In this document: piece after piece, positions 26,149-33,471 of the stretch
Layout: each line of letters starts with the position of its first letter
How positions within the stretch are numbered: the first letter of the stretch is position 1
Origin: Phenylobacterium sp.
Lineage (GTDB): Bacteria; Pseudomonadota; Alphaproteobacteria; Caulobacterales; Caulobacteraceae
Length of the DNA: 64,000 nucleotides
Direction: 5' to 3'
Assembly (NCBI GenBank): GCA_017991675.1
Contig: JAGOQB010000003.1
Span: forward strand, 186,001 to 250,000
The notes under the pieces: model-generated
What the model was told of the DNA's origin: nothing
The model's database searches: none
What the model saw: only the letters and a program-made list of their open reading frames with translations
Translations under genes and position numbers: made by a program

Positions 26149-26694
26149 TCATGGCGGCCCGCCGGCCACTCGCTTATGCCGCCGCTCGTCGTCGAACAAT
26201 CCGCCGGCTCGACCGATCCGCGCGTAGAGCACGGTCGCGACCAGCGCCACGAACTCATAGATCAGGGTCGTATGCAGTAGCATCCGCCAGTCCCGGCTTG
26301 CACTCCACGCCCAGATCAGAAGCAGCAACGGTCCATACGCCGCGACCGCGAGATACCCCCACCTGAGATAGGGGAAGGACGGCGCAACGATCCACTTTTG
26401 GAACAGCAGGAACGGCGCTCCTAGCACGGAGAAGAAGATCCCCAGGCCCGCACCATAAACGAGCGAAAACCCGACAAGGAGGCCTCCCAGCCCCACATCG
26501 GATGCTGCAAATGCTGCCGGGATGCTCAGGATCAGACCAAGCCCGATCACCACGGGCCAGATCGCCATGTTGAGCACGATCCAATGAACCAGGAACTTGC
26601 CGGCGCGCCGCCAGAGACGGTCACGATCTTCATGAGCATCTTCCACGGTTCCGCCCTCGATCGCACCGTCCGGCTCGACCGGAACAAAGAGCAA
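26149..26694 (-). CDS. Membrane protein, possible immunity partner of upstream toxin-like gene
   Basis: A 181-residue protein with four or five membrane spans: FLVHWIVLNMAIWPVVIGLGLILSI, LGGLLVGFSLVYGAGLGIFF, YLAVAAYGPLLLLIWAW and LIYEFVALVATVLYARI. The start reads TTG at 26694, only 6 bases after the stop of the toxin-like gene 26700-27602, with no better start; so it is translated after that gene. Membrane protein following a toxin-like gene is a familiar toxin-immunity order. A degenerate LexA-like GAAC-N7-AAAC (26682-26696) overlaps the start. Confidence 0.55.
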   Translation of the reverse strand: MLFVPVEPDGAIEGGTVEDAHEDRDRLWRRAGKFLVHWIVLNMAIWPVVIGLGLILSIPAAFAASDVGLGGLLVGFSLVYGAGLGIFFSVLGAPFLLFQKWIVAPSFPYLRWGYLAVAAYGPLLLLIWAWSASRDWRMLLHTTLIYEFVALVATVLYARIGRAGGLFDDERRHKRVAGGPP

Positions 26695-26699
26695 ACAAC

Positions 26700-27602
26700 T
26701 TAGCGCTGCCTGGCTGCAGCGGCCACCCTTTTGTCGAGCCTTCCGAATTGCCCAGGGCCTGCAAGCTGATTGAGCAGCCCCGTCACGGGATTTGTGCCGG
26801 CGCTGACTGTGACGATCCGCGTCGTCCCATCGGCGTTCTGAACAGGCATCCGCACAGCGTAGCCTGGGTTGAAGACATGAATGGGCTGCGTCGAGTTGAT
26901 GATGGCTTTAGGGCCGACCCAATGGTCCACCCAGCCCCCCGGGAGCGGCGAATTTTCCATCCCGACAAACGACGCATCTCCGGTTCGAGCGGGAGATTGA
27001 CGCGTCGTGCCTGGCGCCGGGTACTCCCTCATCGCCGTGGCAAGGCGCTCCTGATCCACTCGGCCGACGTCGGAAACGCGCATGTTGAGATGTCGGTTCG
27101 GCCCCGTGAAACGACCGGGATCTACAGCGCCGTATTGCAGCTTCTCGCCCTGCGCCAGCAAAGGTCGAACCTCTTGCGGAATGCTGCGCGCGAACTCGTC
27201 GTCGGTGACCTCTCTCGCTACGCCATTCACGTCGATCACCGCCGGAAAGACGCCGGGAGCGCCAAGCCCCCTAGGATTGATTGCTGCGCTCAAAGGAAAC
27301 GGTATCGCGCGATCCACCATGGCTCTCCTTTCGGCCTGAGCCGTTGTTTCACTCCGCTTCGGTGGCGCCGCCCTCACCTGAGACGTAGAACCTGGCGCCG
27401 CCTTCTTCGGCGCGAGCGCCAGATCGGCTCGCCACAGAACCTTATCCAGCGCCGCGCGATGCGCTTGCAGTTTGGCCTCCGCGGCCGAGACCGCGCGCTC
27501 CACCACGGGGCGATAGGTCCGATCTAGTTCCTCGCCCTTGCGCTTGATGTCCCGCCCCGTGCGCTCGACCAAGCCACGGGCTTCATCCAACCATGTCGCC
27601 AT
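26700..27602 (-). CDS. Putative phage-carried toxin/effector
   Basis: A 300-residue protein. Residues 1-60 are a charged helical region (EARGLVERTGRDIKRKGEEL, VVERAVSAAEAKLQAHRAAL) that could tether it to a virion. A Pro/Ser-rich linker follows, then a globular C-terminal half: FPLSAAINPRGLGAPGVFPAV, FTGPNRHLNMRVSDVG, and WVDHWVGPKAIINSTQPIHV. The final domain is unknown to me; His/Asn-rich motifs (PNRHLN, DHWVGP) could be catalytic. Location next to terminase and before a membrane gene, outside any known structural role, suggests an accessory toxin. A minor structural protein cannot be excluded. Confidence 0.48.
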   Translation of the reverse strand: MATWLDEARGLVERTGRDIKRKGEELDRTYRPVVERAVSAAEAKLQAHRAALDKVLWRADLALAPKKAAPGSTSQVRAAPPKRSETTAQAERRAMVDRAIPFPLSAAINPRGLGAPGVFPAVIDVNGVAREVTDDEFARSIPQEVRPLLAQGEKLQYGAVDPGRFTGPNRHLNMRVSDVGRVDQERLATAMREYPAPGTTRQSPARTGDASFVGMENSPLPGGWVDHWVGPKAIINSTQPIHVFNPGYAVRMPVQNADGTTRIVTVSAGTNPVTGLLNQLAGPGQFGRLDKRVAAAARQR

Positions 27603-27625
27603 CCGTCACCTCTTCTGATTGATCT

Positions 27626-28954
27626 TCACGCCATCCAGCCCAGGCCCTCGCCGCGGCCGCGCGGGGCCGGGCGTGGCGTCGCGAGACCCTGCCGATTGAC
27701 CGCGAACTCGCCGAAGGCGTCGGCGCCATGGCTGGCGGCGTCGTGCAGCGGGCCGCCATAGCTGGCCGTCGCCTTGTTCCAGCGCTTGCGATAGGCGCGC
27801 AGTCGGTCGAGCCCCACCGCGCAGCGGCCGGCGTCGAACCAGGTCATCGCGATCATCTGGCGCGCGGCGTTGATGCGGTCCTCGGGATCGCCGGCCACGC
27901 CGACGCCGATCGGCCTCACGCCGAGCCCGCCCAGGGTCTCGAACCGCGAGCGGCCCGCCGCCCCCAGCTCGCGCACCATCACGTCGTGCGGCAGGTAGTG
28001 GGTCCCGTACACGTAGGGCTTGGCCGCGATCGCCTCGCGCACGATCGCCTGCAGCCCCTCGCCCGAGGTCTCGAAATAGTCGATCGCGCGAACCTCGCGG
28101 CCCGCCTGCTGGAAGAACCAGATCGCCGTATAGTCGTCGATCCCGAGGTCCCAGGCGGTGTCGACCTTCAGCGCCGGATCATACGGCACGCGCCCGATCC
28201 GCCCCTGCTCGCCCGCCTCGCGCAGCAGCGACCCGTAGTAGGCGCCCGGCGCGGCGGCGTCGAAATCGACCAGGTACTCCGTCGCGAAGCGGGCCTCCCC
28301 CTCCTCGGCCGATCCCGCCTCGGCGACCAGCTCGGCCTTTTCGCGGGCCAACTGCTCGGGCGTGAAGACTTCGGTGGCGGTCGCCGGCGACTTCAGGGTG
28401 AACCAGGCCGGGTCGGCGGCGCGGGCCTCGAAACTGCGGGTGGCGTGATTGCGGCCGCGCGGGGTCCACAGGAACAGCGCCCAGCCGTCGTTCTCGGCCA
28501 GGATCGGGCGCAAATAGGTCCAGGCCTCGGGCTTGGCCAGCGCCCATTCCGACAGCACCACGCCCACCGGCGGCGCCCCGACCAGGCTGTCGTAGTTGTC
28601 CGAGCCCAGCACCTGCCAGACTGAGCCGTTCTTCAGCTCGATCCGCATCTCGCTGTCCAGCGTCCGCTCCCGGATCGCCCGGGGAAACGCCTCGTCGATG
28701 CGCTTCTGGCCGCTGTGCGGGTTGACCGCCGTCCAGATCGCGCGCCGCGCCTGGCCGGCCTCGGGCAGCAGGTGCCAGTAAAGCCCCGGCTTCTGCACGG
28801 CGCAGAACGCGGCCCAGTGCAGGGCCACCTCGTCCTTGCCCCAGCGCCGGTGCGCGGCCACGTCGGCGCGCTTGCCGCCGCTCGCCAGATAGGTCCAGAG
28901 GCCACGCTGATAGGCCCGCGGCCCCCAGCGATTGGGAATCTGCGGTTTGTCCAC
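27626..28954 (-). CDS. Terminase large subunit
   Basis: A 442-residue packaging motor. The ATPase Walker A-like motif AAHRRWGKDEVALHW (residues 33-47) and Walker B VGVVLSEWALAKPEAW are followed by the nuclease domain with DTAWDLGIDDYTAIWFF (first catalytic Asp) and, later, VAGDPEDRINAARQMIAM. The lengths and motifs are complete, so it should be active. Its N-terminus MDKPQIPNRWGPRAYQRGLW is typical. It translocates DNA into the portal and makes the headful cut. Confidence 0.92.
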   Translation of the reverse strand: MDKPQIPNRWGPRAYQRGLWTYLASGGKRADVAAHRRWGKDEVALHWAAFCAVQKPGLYWHLLPEAGQARRAIWTAVNPHSGQKRIDEAFPRAIRERTLDSEMRIELKNGSVWQVLGSDNYDSLVGAPPVGVVLSEWALAKPEAWTYLRPILAENDGWALFLWTPRGRNHATRSFEARAADPAWFTLKSPATATEVFTPEQLAREKAELVAEAGSAEEGEARFATEYLVDFDAAAPGAYYGSLLREAGEQGRIGRVPYDPALKVDTAWDLGIDDYTAIWFFQQAGREVRAIDYFETSGEGLQAIVREAIAAKPYVYGTHYLPHDVMVRELGAAGRSRFETLGGLGVRPIGVGVAGDPEDRINAARQMIAMTWFDAGRCAVGLDRLRAYRKRWNKATASYGGPLHDAASHGADAFGEFAVNRQGLATPRPAPRGRGEGLGWMA

Positions 28955-29003
28955 GTCTCACCGATGTTGAAGGCTTCGGCCCGCAGGACGGGCCAGGGCG
29001 GGG

Positions 29004-29561
29004 CTACTGCACCCGCCCGACCTCCCGGCCGCCGGCGGTCAGCACGCCCCGGTCATCCAGGGTCACCAGATAGGGCTGGGCGCACTTGCCCGCGCCCTCG
29101 GGCGAGCTCACTTCGCCCACCACCTCGACGCTGAGCTTCAGCTTGTCGCCCTCGCGGGTCAGGCTATCGCCGCCGCCCGAGAGCAAGCTGGCGCTATCCT
29201 TCACCCAGAGCAGTCCCCCGATGCTCTTCGCATCGCCCGGCCTGGCCCGCGCGTTCACCACGCCCAGCGCCATCCACCCGTCACGGCTGATGGTGTCCTC
29301 ATAGTCGAAGGCGCGATAGGATAGCCGCCCCTCCCCGCCGCCGGCGGTCTGCGGATCGGGGGTCGTCAGACGGAAATACTCCTCGGGCGATAGCGTCCCA
29401 TCCGGATCGAACCGAAACAGGTCCCCGCAGTCCGCGATCTGCCGCGGAGGAGGATCGCTCCAGGGCTCGGGCAGCGTCGCCGCCGGCTTCTTCTCGGGCG
29501 CCGGAGGACCGCACGCCGCCAGCAAGCCAAGCGCAAGGACCAGGATCATCCGCGCCGTCAT
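29004..29561 (-). CDS. Exported lipoprotein encoded between terminase genes
   Basis: A 185-residue protein: MTARMILVLALGLLAACGPP has a lipobox LLAAC with Cys17. The mature part has several Gly/Asp-rich motifs (FDPDGTLSPEEYFRLTTPDP, SYRAFDYEDTISRDGWMALG, SIGGLLWVKDSASLL). I know no function for it. Its start overlaps the stop of the upstream exported protein gene by 4 bases (ATGA), so the pair is coupled. Two exported proteins between terminase small and large subunits are unusual; they may be envelope-altering morons, for example superinfection-exclusion or receptor-masking proteins. Confidence 0.68.
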   Translation of the reverse strand: MTARMILVLALGLLAACGPPAPEKKPAATLPEPWSDPPPRQIADCGDLFRFDPDGTLSPEEYFRLTTPDPQTAGGGEGRLSYRAFDYEDTISRDGWMALGVVNARARPGDAKSIGGLLWVKDSASLLSGGGDSLTREGDKLKLSVEVVGEVSSPEGAGKCAQPYLVTLDDRGVLTAGGREVGRVQ

Positions 29562-30022
29562 CGCGCCAGCTCCGCCGCCTTGCGGCCGTTGACGCTCACC
29601 GCGCCGCCCGGCGTCAGCTCCATGCGCCAGACCCGGCCGCAGGCGTCCGTGGCGCGCACTTCGATCTGCGCGCCGCCGGACGCCGTCGGAACGATGGCCA
29701 GCGCGTCCGCCGCGAACCGCCCTGGCTGGGTGGTCCAAAGCACGCCGATATAGGTCTGCTCGCCCATCTCGCCGCCCGCGCCCGCCACGGCCAGGGCCGT
29801 CCTGCCGGCCCGCGCCGGCCGGCCATCGGCCCTGAAACTGTCGAACGCCAGAAAGCGGTCGGCGACGCCCCGATGCCCCGACGCGCTCACCCGTCCGATG
29901 TCGTCGGCCGACAGCCGCGCCTCGCGGCCGAACGTCACTAGACCAGCGCACGCGGCCGAGCCGTCCGCCGCCAGCGCCGGGCCCGGCGCCAGCACAAGCA
30001 CCGCAGCCAGAAGCTTCAGCAT
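29558..30022 (-). CDS. Exported protein encoded between terminase genes
   Basis: A 154-residue protein with a type I signal peptide MLKLLAAVLVLAPGPALA and a mature beta-rich body (RFLAFDSFRADGRPAR, QTYIGVLWTTQPGRFAADA, ACGRVWRMELTPGGAVSVNG). It has some resemblance in layout to its lipoprotein partner (both hold a IGxLW segment: YIGVLWTTQ, SIGGLLWVKD), so they may be distant duplicates. The ATG at 30022 puts the signal peptide at the N-terminus; a longer reading is a shadow. The function is unknown. Confidence 0.65.
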   Translation of the reverse strand: MLKLLAAVLVLAPGPALAADGSAACAGLVTFGREARLSADDIGRVSASGHRGVADRFLAFDSFRADGRPARAGRTALAVAGAGGEMGEQTYIGVLWTTQPGRFAADALAIVPTASGGAQIEVRATDACGRVWRMELTPGGAVSVNGRKAAELAR

Positions 30023-30107
30023 GCCCCCTCCGAACACATTGGTCGGCCAGGAACATAAGCCGAACGACACGCCGGCGCCTAGCCGCCCCTTGGGCAGTTC
30101 GGCGGCT

Positions 30108-30728
30108 TCAATCCTCTCCTGCATCTTCTACGCCCGGCTCGGGCAGGAAATTCACCACTTCGATGGCGAACGGCTGCGGGCCATCGGCAGCCTCGCGGAC
30201 CTTCTCGCCCGCCTTCGGCCCCAGCCGCGCCGCCTGCCACTGGATGGCGGCGATCCGCAGCTTGGCGACCTGCAGGGTCTCCGGCGTCGCCGCCTCGGCG
30301 ACCTCCCGGACCTCGTCGAACAGCCGATAGGCCTGGATCTCGCGCGCCACCGCGTACATTTCGGCGAACTCCGGATAGCGATGCAGCCAGAGATAAAAGC
30401 CGCTCTGCGAGGGCATGTCCGGGTCGCGGCAGATCAGGTGCAGGGCCTCGCCCTCGCCCAGCCGACGACACAGTTCCGCCGCCGCCTTCACGCTGTAGCC
30501 GCTGGGGCGGCCGCCCCGCGCCGGTCCGCCCGCCGCCGCCTGCGCCGCGGCGAACGCCTCGCCGAAATCCGGATAGAACGTCTTCCAGGCGTCGACCGTC
30601 GATCTCGGCGGCATGCCGCGCTCGCGGCAGACGGCCGCCAGGCTCTCGCCCTTGGCGATCCGCGCGCAAATGCCCTCGGCGAGGTCGGGGCTGTAGCGCC
30701 CGACCACCCGCGTCCGCTTGGTTTGCAT
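30108..30728 (-). CDS. Terminase small subunit-like protein
   Basis: A 206-residue protein with two helix-turn-helix-like units: YSPDLAEGICARIAKGESLAAVCRERGMP and YSVKAAAELCRRLGEGEALHLICRDPDMP, followed by YLWLHRYPEFAEMYAVAREIQAYRL and a helical C-terminus. This repeat and the RDPDMPS motif are typical of terminase small subunits of the Sf6-like type that recognise the pac site. It is upstream of the large subunit, separated by two exported-protein genes. Confidence 0.82.
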   Translation of the reverse strand: MQTKRTRVVGRYSPDLAEGICARIAKGESLAAVCRERGMPPRSTVDAWKTFYPDFGEAFAAAQAAAGGPARGGRPSGYSVKAAAELCRRLGEGEALHLICRDPDMPSQSGFYLWLHRYPEFAEMYAVAREIQAYRLFDEVREVAEAATPETLQVAKLRIAAIQWQAARLGPKAGEKVREAADGPQPFAIEVVNFLPEPGVEDAGED

Positions 30729-30944
30729 TCCACGACCTCTGAATGAAAATTCGGCGGCGGCAGGCGCTCAGCCCAGCCCCGCACAGCGACGCCGCCCGCT
30801 CCGTATGCGCAGACGCGCGGGCCGCGCCCCAGCGTCGGCTAGGTTCAGGCGACGCACCCCGTCCGATCCGGCGGCGCGATGGTGCGACCGCCCGCGACGC
30901 GCGCGGTCATCTAGGCGTTCAGAAGGGCCGCGCCGTCGCTCGAC

Positions 30945-31175
30945 CTAAGGCCACGAGACGGACTGCTGAACCCGCTCCAACAATCCGCGCTGCGCAAAGA
31001 TGAACGTGGTCCAGTAGGGATCCCCCATGCCCGGCGAGAAGCAGCCGGCCACCGACACGGTTCGCCGCCCGTTCTCCAGGGCCAGACTTGGCTTGGCGCC
31101 GAAGGATCGGATCTTCCTCGCCGTCTGGGCTTCGGCTGGTGCTCGTATGCCCTCCGCGTTGTTTCGCATGTCCAT
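30945..31175 (-). CDS. Possible small protein of unknown function
   Basis: A 76-residue reading (MDMRNNAEGIRAPAEAQTAR) whose second half, SVAGCFSPGMGDPYWTTFIF and ERVQQSVSWP, has a natural protein composition. There is no good ribosome-binding site and no recognised family. It may be a degraded or very small accessory gene, divergent from the dioxygenase-like gene at 31293. The 216 bases between this reading and the terminase small gene hold nothing I can identify. Confidence 0.3.
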   Translation of the reverse strand: MDMRNNAEGIRAPAEAQTARKIRSFGAKPSLALENGRRTVSVAGCFSPGMGDPYWTTFIFAQRGLLERVQQSVSWP

Positions 31176-31292
31176 ATGAGCGGTCGGAAGCGGCTTAGCA
31201 TGATGAGCTACCAGCAAGCCGTCGTCGCTGTTGTCGCCACAAGACCAGAGCGTCTAAATTGGCGCGCAAAATCGCACTCAGGAGGAGTTGGT

Positions 31293-31853
31293 ATGGGCAA
31301 GGCCATGGACGCCTTTGTCGAGGAATGCCAAGCGCTGCGCGCGCTGTCCGATTGGCCGCAGCAGATCTCCAGCGCCATGAAACGTCTGCTGGCGGCCGAC
31401 GGGCTCGCCGACGAGTTGATGGGCGAACTCGATCCCGTGCGGAAATCCAAGCTGTATATTCAGTCCCCGGACCTGACGATCTACTCAGTCTACAGCGAAG
31501 GCGGGCTACGGGGCCCGCCCCATGATCACGCGACGAACGCCGTCGTCGCCCTGATTGAGGGCGTCGAGCAATACAAGACCTACCGCGTCGAAGGGGGACG
31601 CTGCGTCGAGACCGGGACCGTACGCGTCAGAGCTCCGGCTGTGGCGGTGATGAGCGAGGACACCATACACGCCATCTGGAACGAGCCCGGCGAAGGCGGA
31701 CTCTCGCTACACGCCTACGGCAACACGCACTTCGACGCCGCTGACAGGCGTCTATGGGATCCCGTGGAAGGACGGGAGCAGGCGTTCGATCATCGCCTCC
31801 AATTCAAATGGACCCAGGAGCTTTCCGCCGCCGCCCGAAGCACGGCGACCTAG
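31293..31853 (+). CDS. Cysteine dioxygenase-like cupin protein
   Basis: A 186-residue protein of the Fe(II) cupin / cysteine dioxygenase-like group. Metal ligands are in PPHDHATNAVVALIEGVEQY (HxH and a downstream acidic residue) and SEDTIHAIWNEP (His), followed by LSLHAYGNTHF, typical of that fold. AGGAGG lies before the ATG at 31293. It is one of the few plus-strand genes in the element and has its own start region, so it is probably a metabolic cargo gene. The substrate is unknown. Confidence 0.75.
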   Translation: MGKAMDAFVEECQALRALSDWPQQISSAMKRLLAADGLADELMGELDPVRKSKLYIQSPDLTIYSVYSEGGLRGPPHDHATNAVVALIEGVEQYKTYRVEGGRCVETGTVRVRAPAVAVMSEDTIHAIWNEPGEGGLSLHAYGNTHFDAADRRLWDPVEGREQAFDHRLQFKWTQELSAAARSTAT

Positions 31854-31971
31854 CCCTGGCTCGCCCACAAAGCCGGGCCAGGACGGCAGGCAGCTGCAAT
31901 TCAGCGCCCCTGGCCTGTTCGATCTGCTCGGCCGTGCGCCGATACCACGCATCGAGATCCTTCGGGTGCAT
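31804..31971 (-). CDS. Small phage operon protein
   Basis: A 55-residue protein, MHPKDLDAWYRRTAEQIEQA, with a helical start and a basic end (CGRARARSPCFGRRRKAPGS). A strong SD (GGAGG, four bases before the ATG) decides this start over a longer frame. It overlaps the 3' end of the convergent dioxygenase-like gene by 50 bases. It is the first reading downstream of promoter block P1. No family is recognised. Confidence 0.48.
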   Translation of the reverse strand: MHPKDLDAWYRRTAEQIEQARGAELQLPAVLARLCGRARARSPCFGRRRKAPGSI

Positions 31972-32319
31972 GTAGCCTCCAGGTGGCGGCGCGATCCCGC
32001 CCGCCGATGCCCAGATTGTCGGGTCCGGCCAAACACCCCCGCGCCCGGACCGCCCGCCTCGCAAGGCGCGGCTCGGTGCTCAGGCGCGGGGGGCCTGGAC
32101 GCGCGCGGTCGGTTCCAAGGGGCAGCGGCCAGGCGACATCCCTCGTCGGAGGGGAGGACCCGAGGGACGCGCCGTCTGCGGCGCGAGCGCGCGGATGGGC
32201 GCGCATCGAAGCGCCGAGCCGTCTCTGAACCTTGGAAATCAGGCCCCTCGCGCCTCGCAAGGAGAGGAGCCGAGGCGGGGACCTTGCCGAACCGTCGCGC
32301 GCTGCAGACGCAATGACGA
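31972..32319. other. GC-rich non-coding leader downstream of P1
   Basis: About 350 bases between the SD of the 55-residue gene and promoter block P1, with no convincing gene on either strand. The sequence is rich in short GC palindromes (for example GCGCGCGGTCGG and GACGCGCCGTCTGCGGCG). On the minus strand it would be a long structured leader of the P1 transcript; a packaging (pac) site or regulatory RNA could lie here, but neither is shown. Confidence 0.4.
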
Positions 32320-32373
32320 CCGATATCTAGAGCTTACCAAAATCCCCGCAGGGATCAAGAACAAAATAGGAAC
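32320..32373 (-). promoter_or_regulatory. Late promoter-like block P1 with exact LexA box
   Basis: Minus strand: GTTC-CTATTTT-GTTC (32373-32359) is an exact LexA box, TTGATC (32358-32353) follows, and GATATCGG (32327-32320) lies 25 bases further. The box abuts the stop codon of the gene at 32374. It is the same design as P2 and P3 and would drive the terminase-side genes. Confidence 0.7.
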
Positions 32374-32955
32374 TTATGCCGTCCCCTTGGCCGCCAGCAT
32401 GTCCAGCGCCACCTCCAGCACCGCCTCCAGCCGATAGATCTCCCGGTCGCCGCCGCACGCCGCCTCGCGCGGGGTCAGCTCCTCGCCGCAGATCATGTCG
32501 CAGGCCGCGACCAGCGACGGCTGGCCGCGCAGCGTGTCGCGATAGGCGCTCAGCGCGTCCCGCGCCCTGGCGTTGGCCTCCGCGCGGGCGATCACCGCCG
32601 TCAGCGGCGTCTCGGCCGCCCCGCCGGGCTTGATGTCCAGCGTCGAGGCGATCGCCACCTCGCCCTGCGCCATGCGATAGCAGCGGCCGTAGCGTTCGCC
32701 GGCCGCCTTCTGGGCCGTGGTCAGCCGCCCCTTGCGCAGCAGCCAGTCCAGGCCGGCCAGGCGGCGATAGGGCCGCTGGCGCTCGCCGCGCGTCGCCGGC
32801 GGCGCCTCGAACTGCGCGCCGCGCGCCTGCGACAGGGCGACCGTCTCGGCCACCCCCTCGGCGACCTGGCGCGCTTCCAGTCGCGCCCTGCCCTGCTGTT
32901 CGACCCGGATCAGACGCTCGCGCTCCAGGCGCGCCAGATACGCCGCTCGGCTCAT
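32374..32955 (-). CDS. Phage early/regulatory protein of unknown function
   Basis: A 193-residue basic protein. Residues 60-95 (RPYRRLAGLDWLLRKGRLTTAQK, AAGERYGRCYRMAQGE) resemble DUF6456-type segments of alphaproteobacterial regulatory proteins, and the C-terminal ACDMICGEELTPREAACGGDREIYRLEAVLEVALDML is helical. It is the third gene of the short operon read leftward from the repressor region and the last before promoter block P1. A role as a late-gene activator or antiterminator is possible from position, not shown. Confidence 0.58.
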   Translation of the reverse strand: MSRAAYLARLERERLIRVEQQGRARLEARQVAEGVAETVALSQARGAQFEAPPATRGERQRPYRRLAGLDWLLRKGRLTTAQKAAGERYGRCYRMAQGEVAIASTLDIKPGGAAETPLTAVIARAEANARARDALSAYRDTLRGQPSLVAACDMICGEELTPREAACGGDREIYRLEAVLEVALDMLAAKGTA

Positions 32956-33185
32956 CCCGGCCTCCGCTTTGCTTCAGATCGCCCGGCCCCGACCACCGCG
33001 TCGGCCAGCCGGTAGACCGCTTCCCCGCAGGCGCGTTCGCCCTCGAGCGCCGTCAGGCCCGCTGCGGCGGTCGCCATCAGGTCGCGCAGGAAGCGCCCTC
33101 GCGTTTCGGGCGGCAGGGTGCGCAGCGCACTGGCCACCACGTCGCTGATCGCCGCGCTCATTTCGGCCACGTCAGCGGCAGGCAC
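32952..33185 (-). CDS. Small early phage protein
   Basis: A 77-residue, mostly helical protein (EMSAAISDVVASALRTLPPETRGRFLRDLM...). No family is recognised. It overlaps its downstream neighbour by 4 bases and its upstream neighbour by 28 bases, so it is embedded in a tight operon with the genes at 33158 and 32374. Confidence 0.52.
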   Translation of the reverse strand: MPAADVAEMSAAISDVVASALRTLPPETRGRFLRDLMATAAAGLTALEGERACGEAVYRLADAVVGAGRSEAKRRPG

Positions 33186-33463
33186 ACCGCCGCCCCGTCC
33201 CGGCCGATCCGACGCTCGGAAAAGGCGCAGAAGCCCCCTTGCGCCATCACGTCGGCGACGTGCCGGTCATGACGGGCGAAGCGTGGAACCTGCATGTCCC
33301 CGCCCCACTGTGGCCGCGCGCGAAAATGCTTCTCCAGCCTGCGCGCATCGCTCGGCGCGACGCCGAGCTCTACCATGGCGCGCGACGGCGACGTCCCGGT
33401 TTGTCGTAGGGTTGTATATTCTTGGCCCGTAGGGGCGCCTCTCGGCTGCGTTTCGTGTCCCAT
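33158..33463 (-). CDS. Early phage protein, possible DNA-binding
   Basis: A 101-residue protein divergent from the repressor. Residues 25-47 (SPSRAMVELGVAPSDARRLEKHF) could form a helix-turn-helix. The rest, VPRFARHDRHVADVMAQGGFCAF, includes several His and Arg residues. Its start lies only 9 bases from the first TGTA-N7-TACA operator, so it would be controlled with the early promoter, in the position of a Cro or early activator. No family is recognised. Confidence 0.52.
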   Translation of the reverse strand: MGHETQPRGAPTGQEYTTLRQTGTSPSRAMVELGVAPSDARRLEKHFRARPQWGGDMQVPRFARHDRHVADVMAQGGFCAFSERRIGRDGAAVCLPLTWPK

Positions 33464-33471
33464 GACGAAAA

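Noticed and set aside
30743-31003. Small plus-strand reading beside the terminase small gene
   Set aside because: It is Arg/Ala-rich without SD or motif and looks like a chance reading of GC-rich non-coding DNA.
32320-32373. The GAAC-N7-GAAC repeats as CRISPR or random direct repeats
   Set aside because: The copies are single, widely separated, and always in the same relation to a -35-like hexamer and GATATCGG, which fits promoters, not an array.
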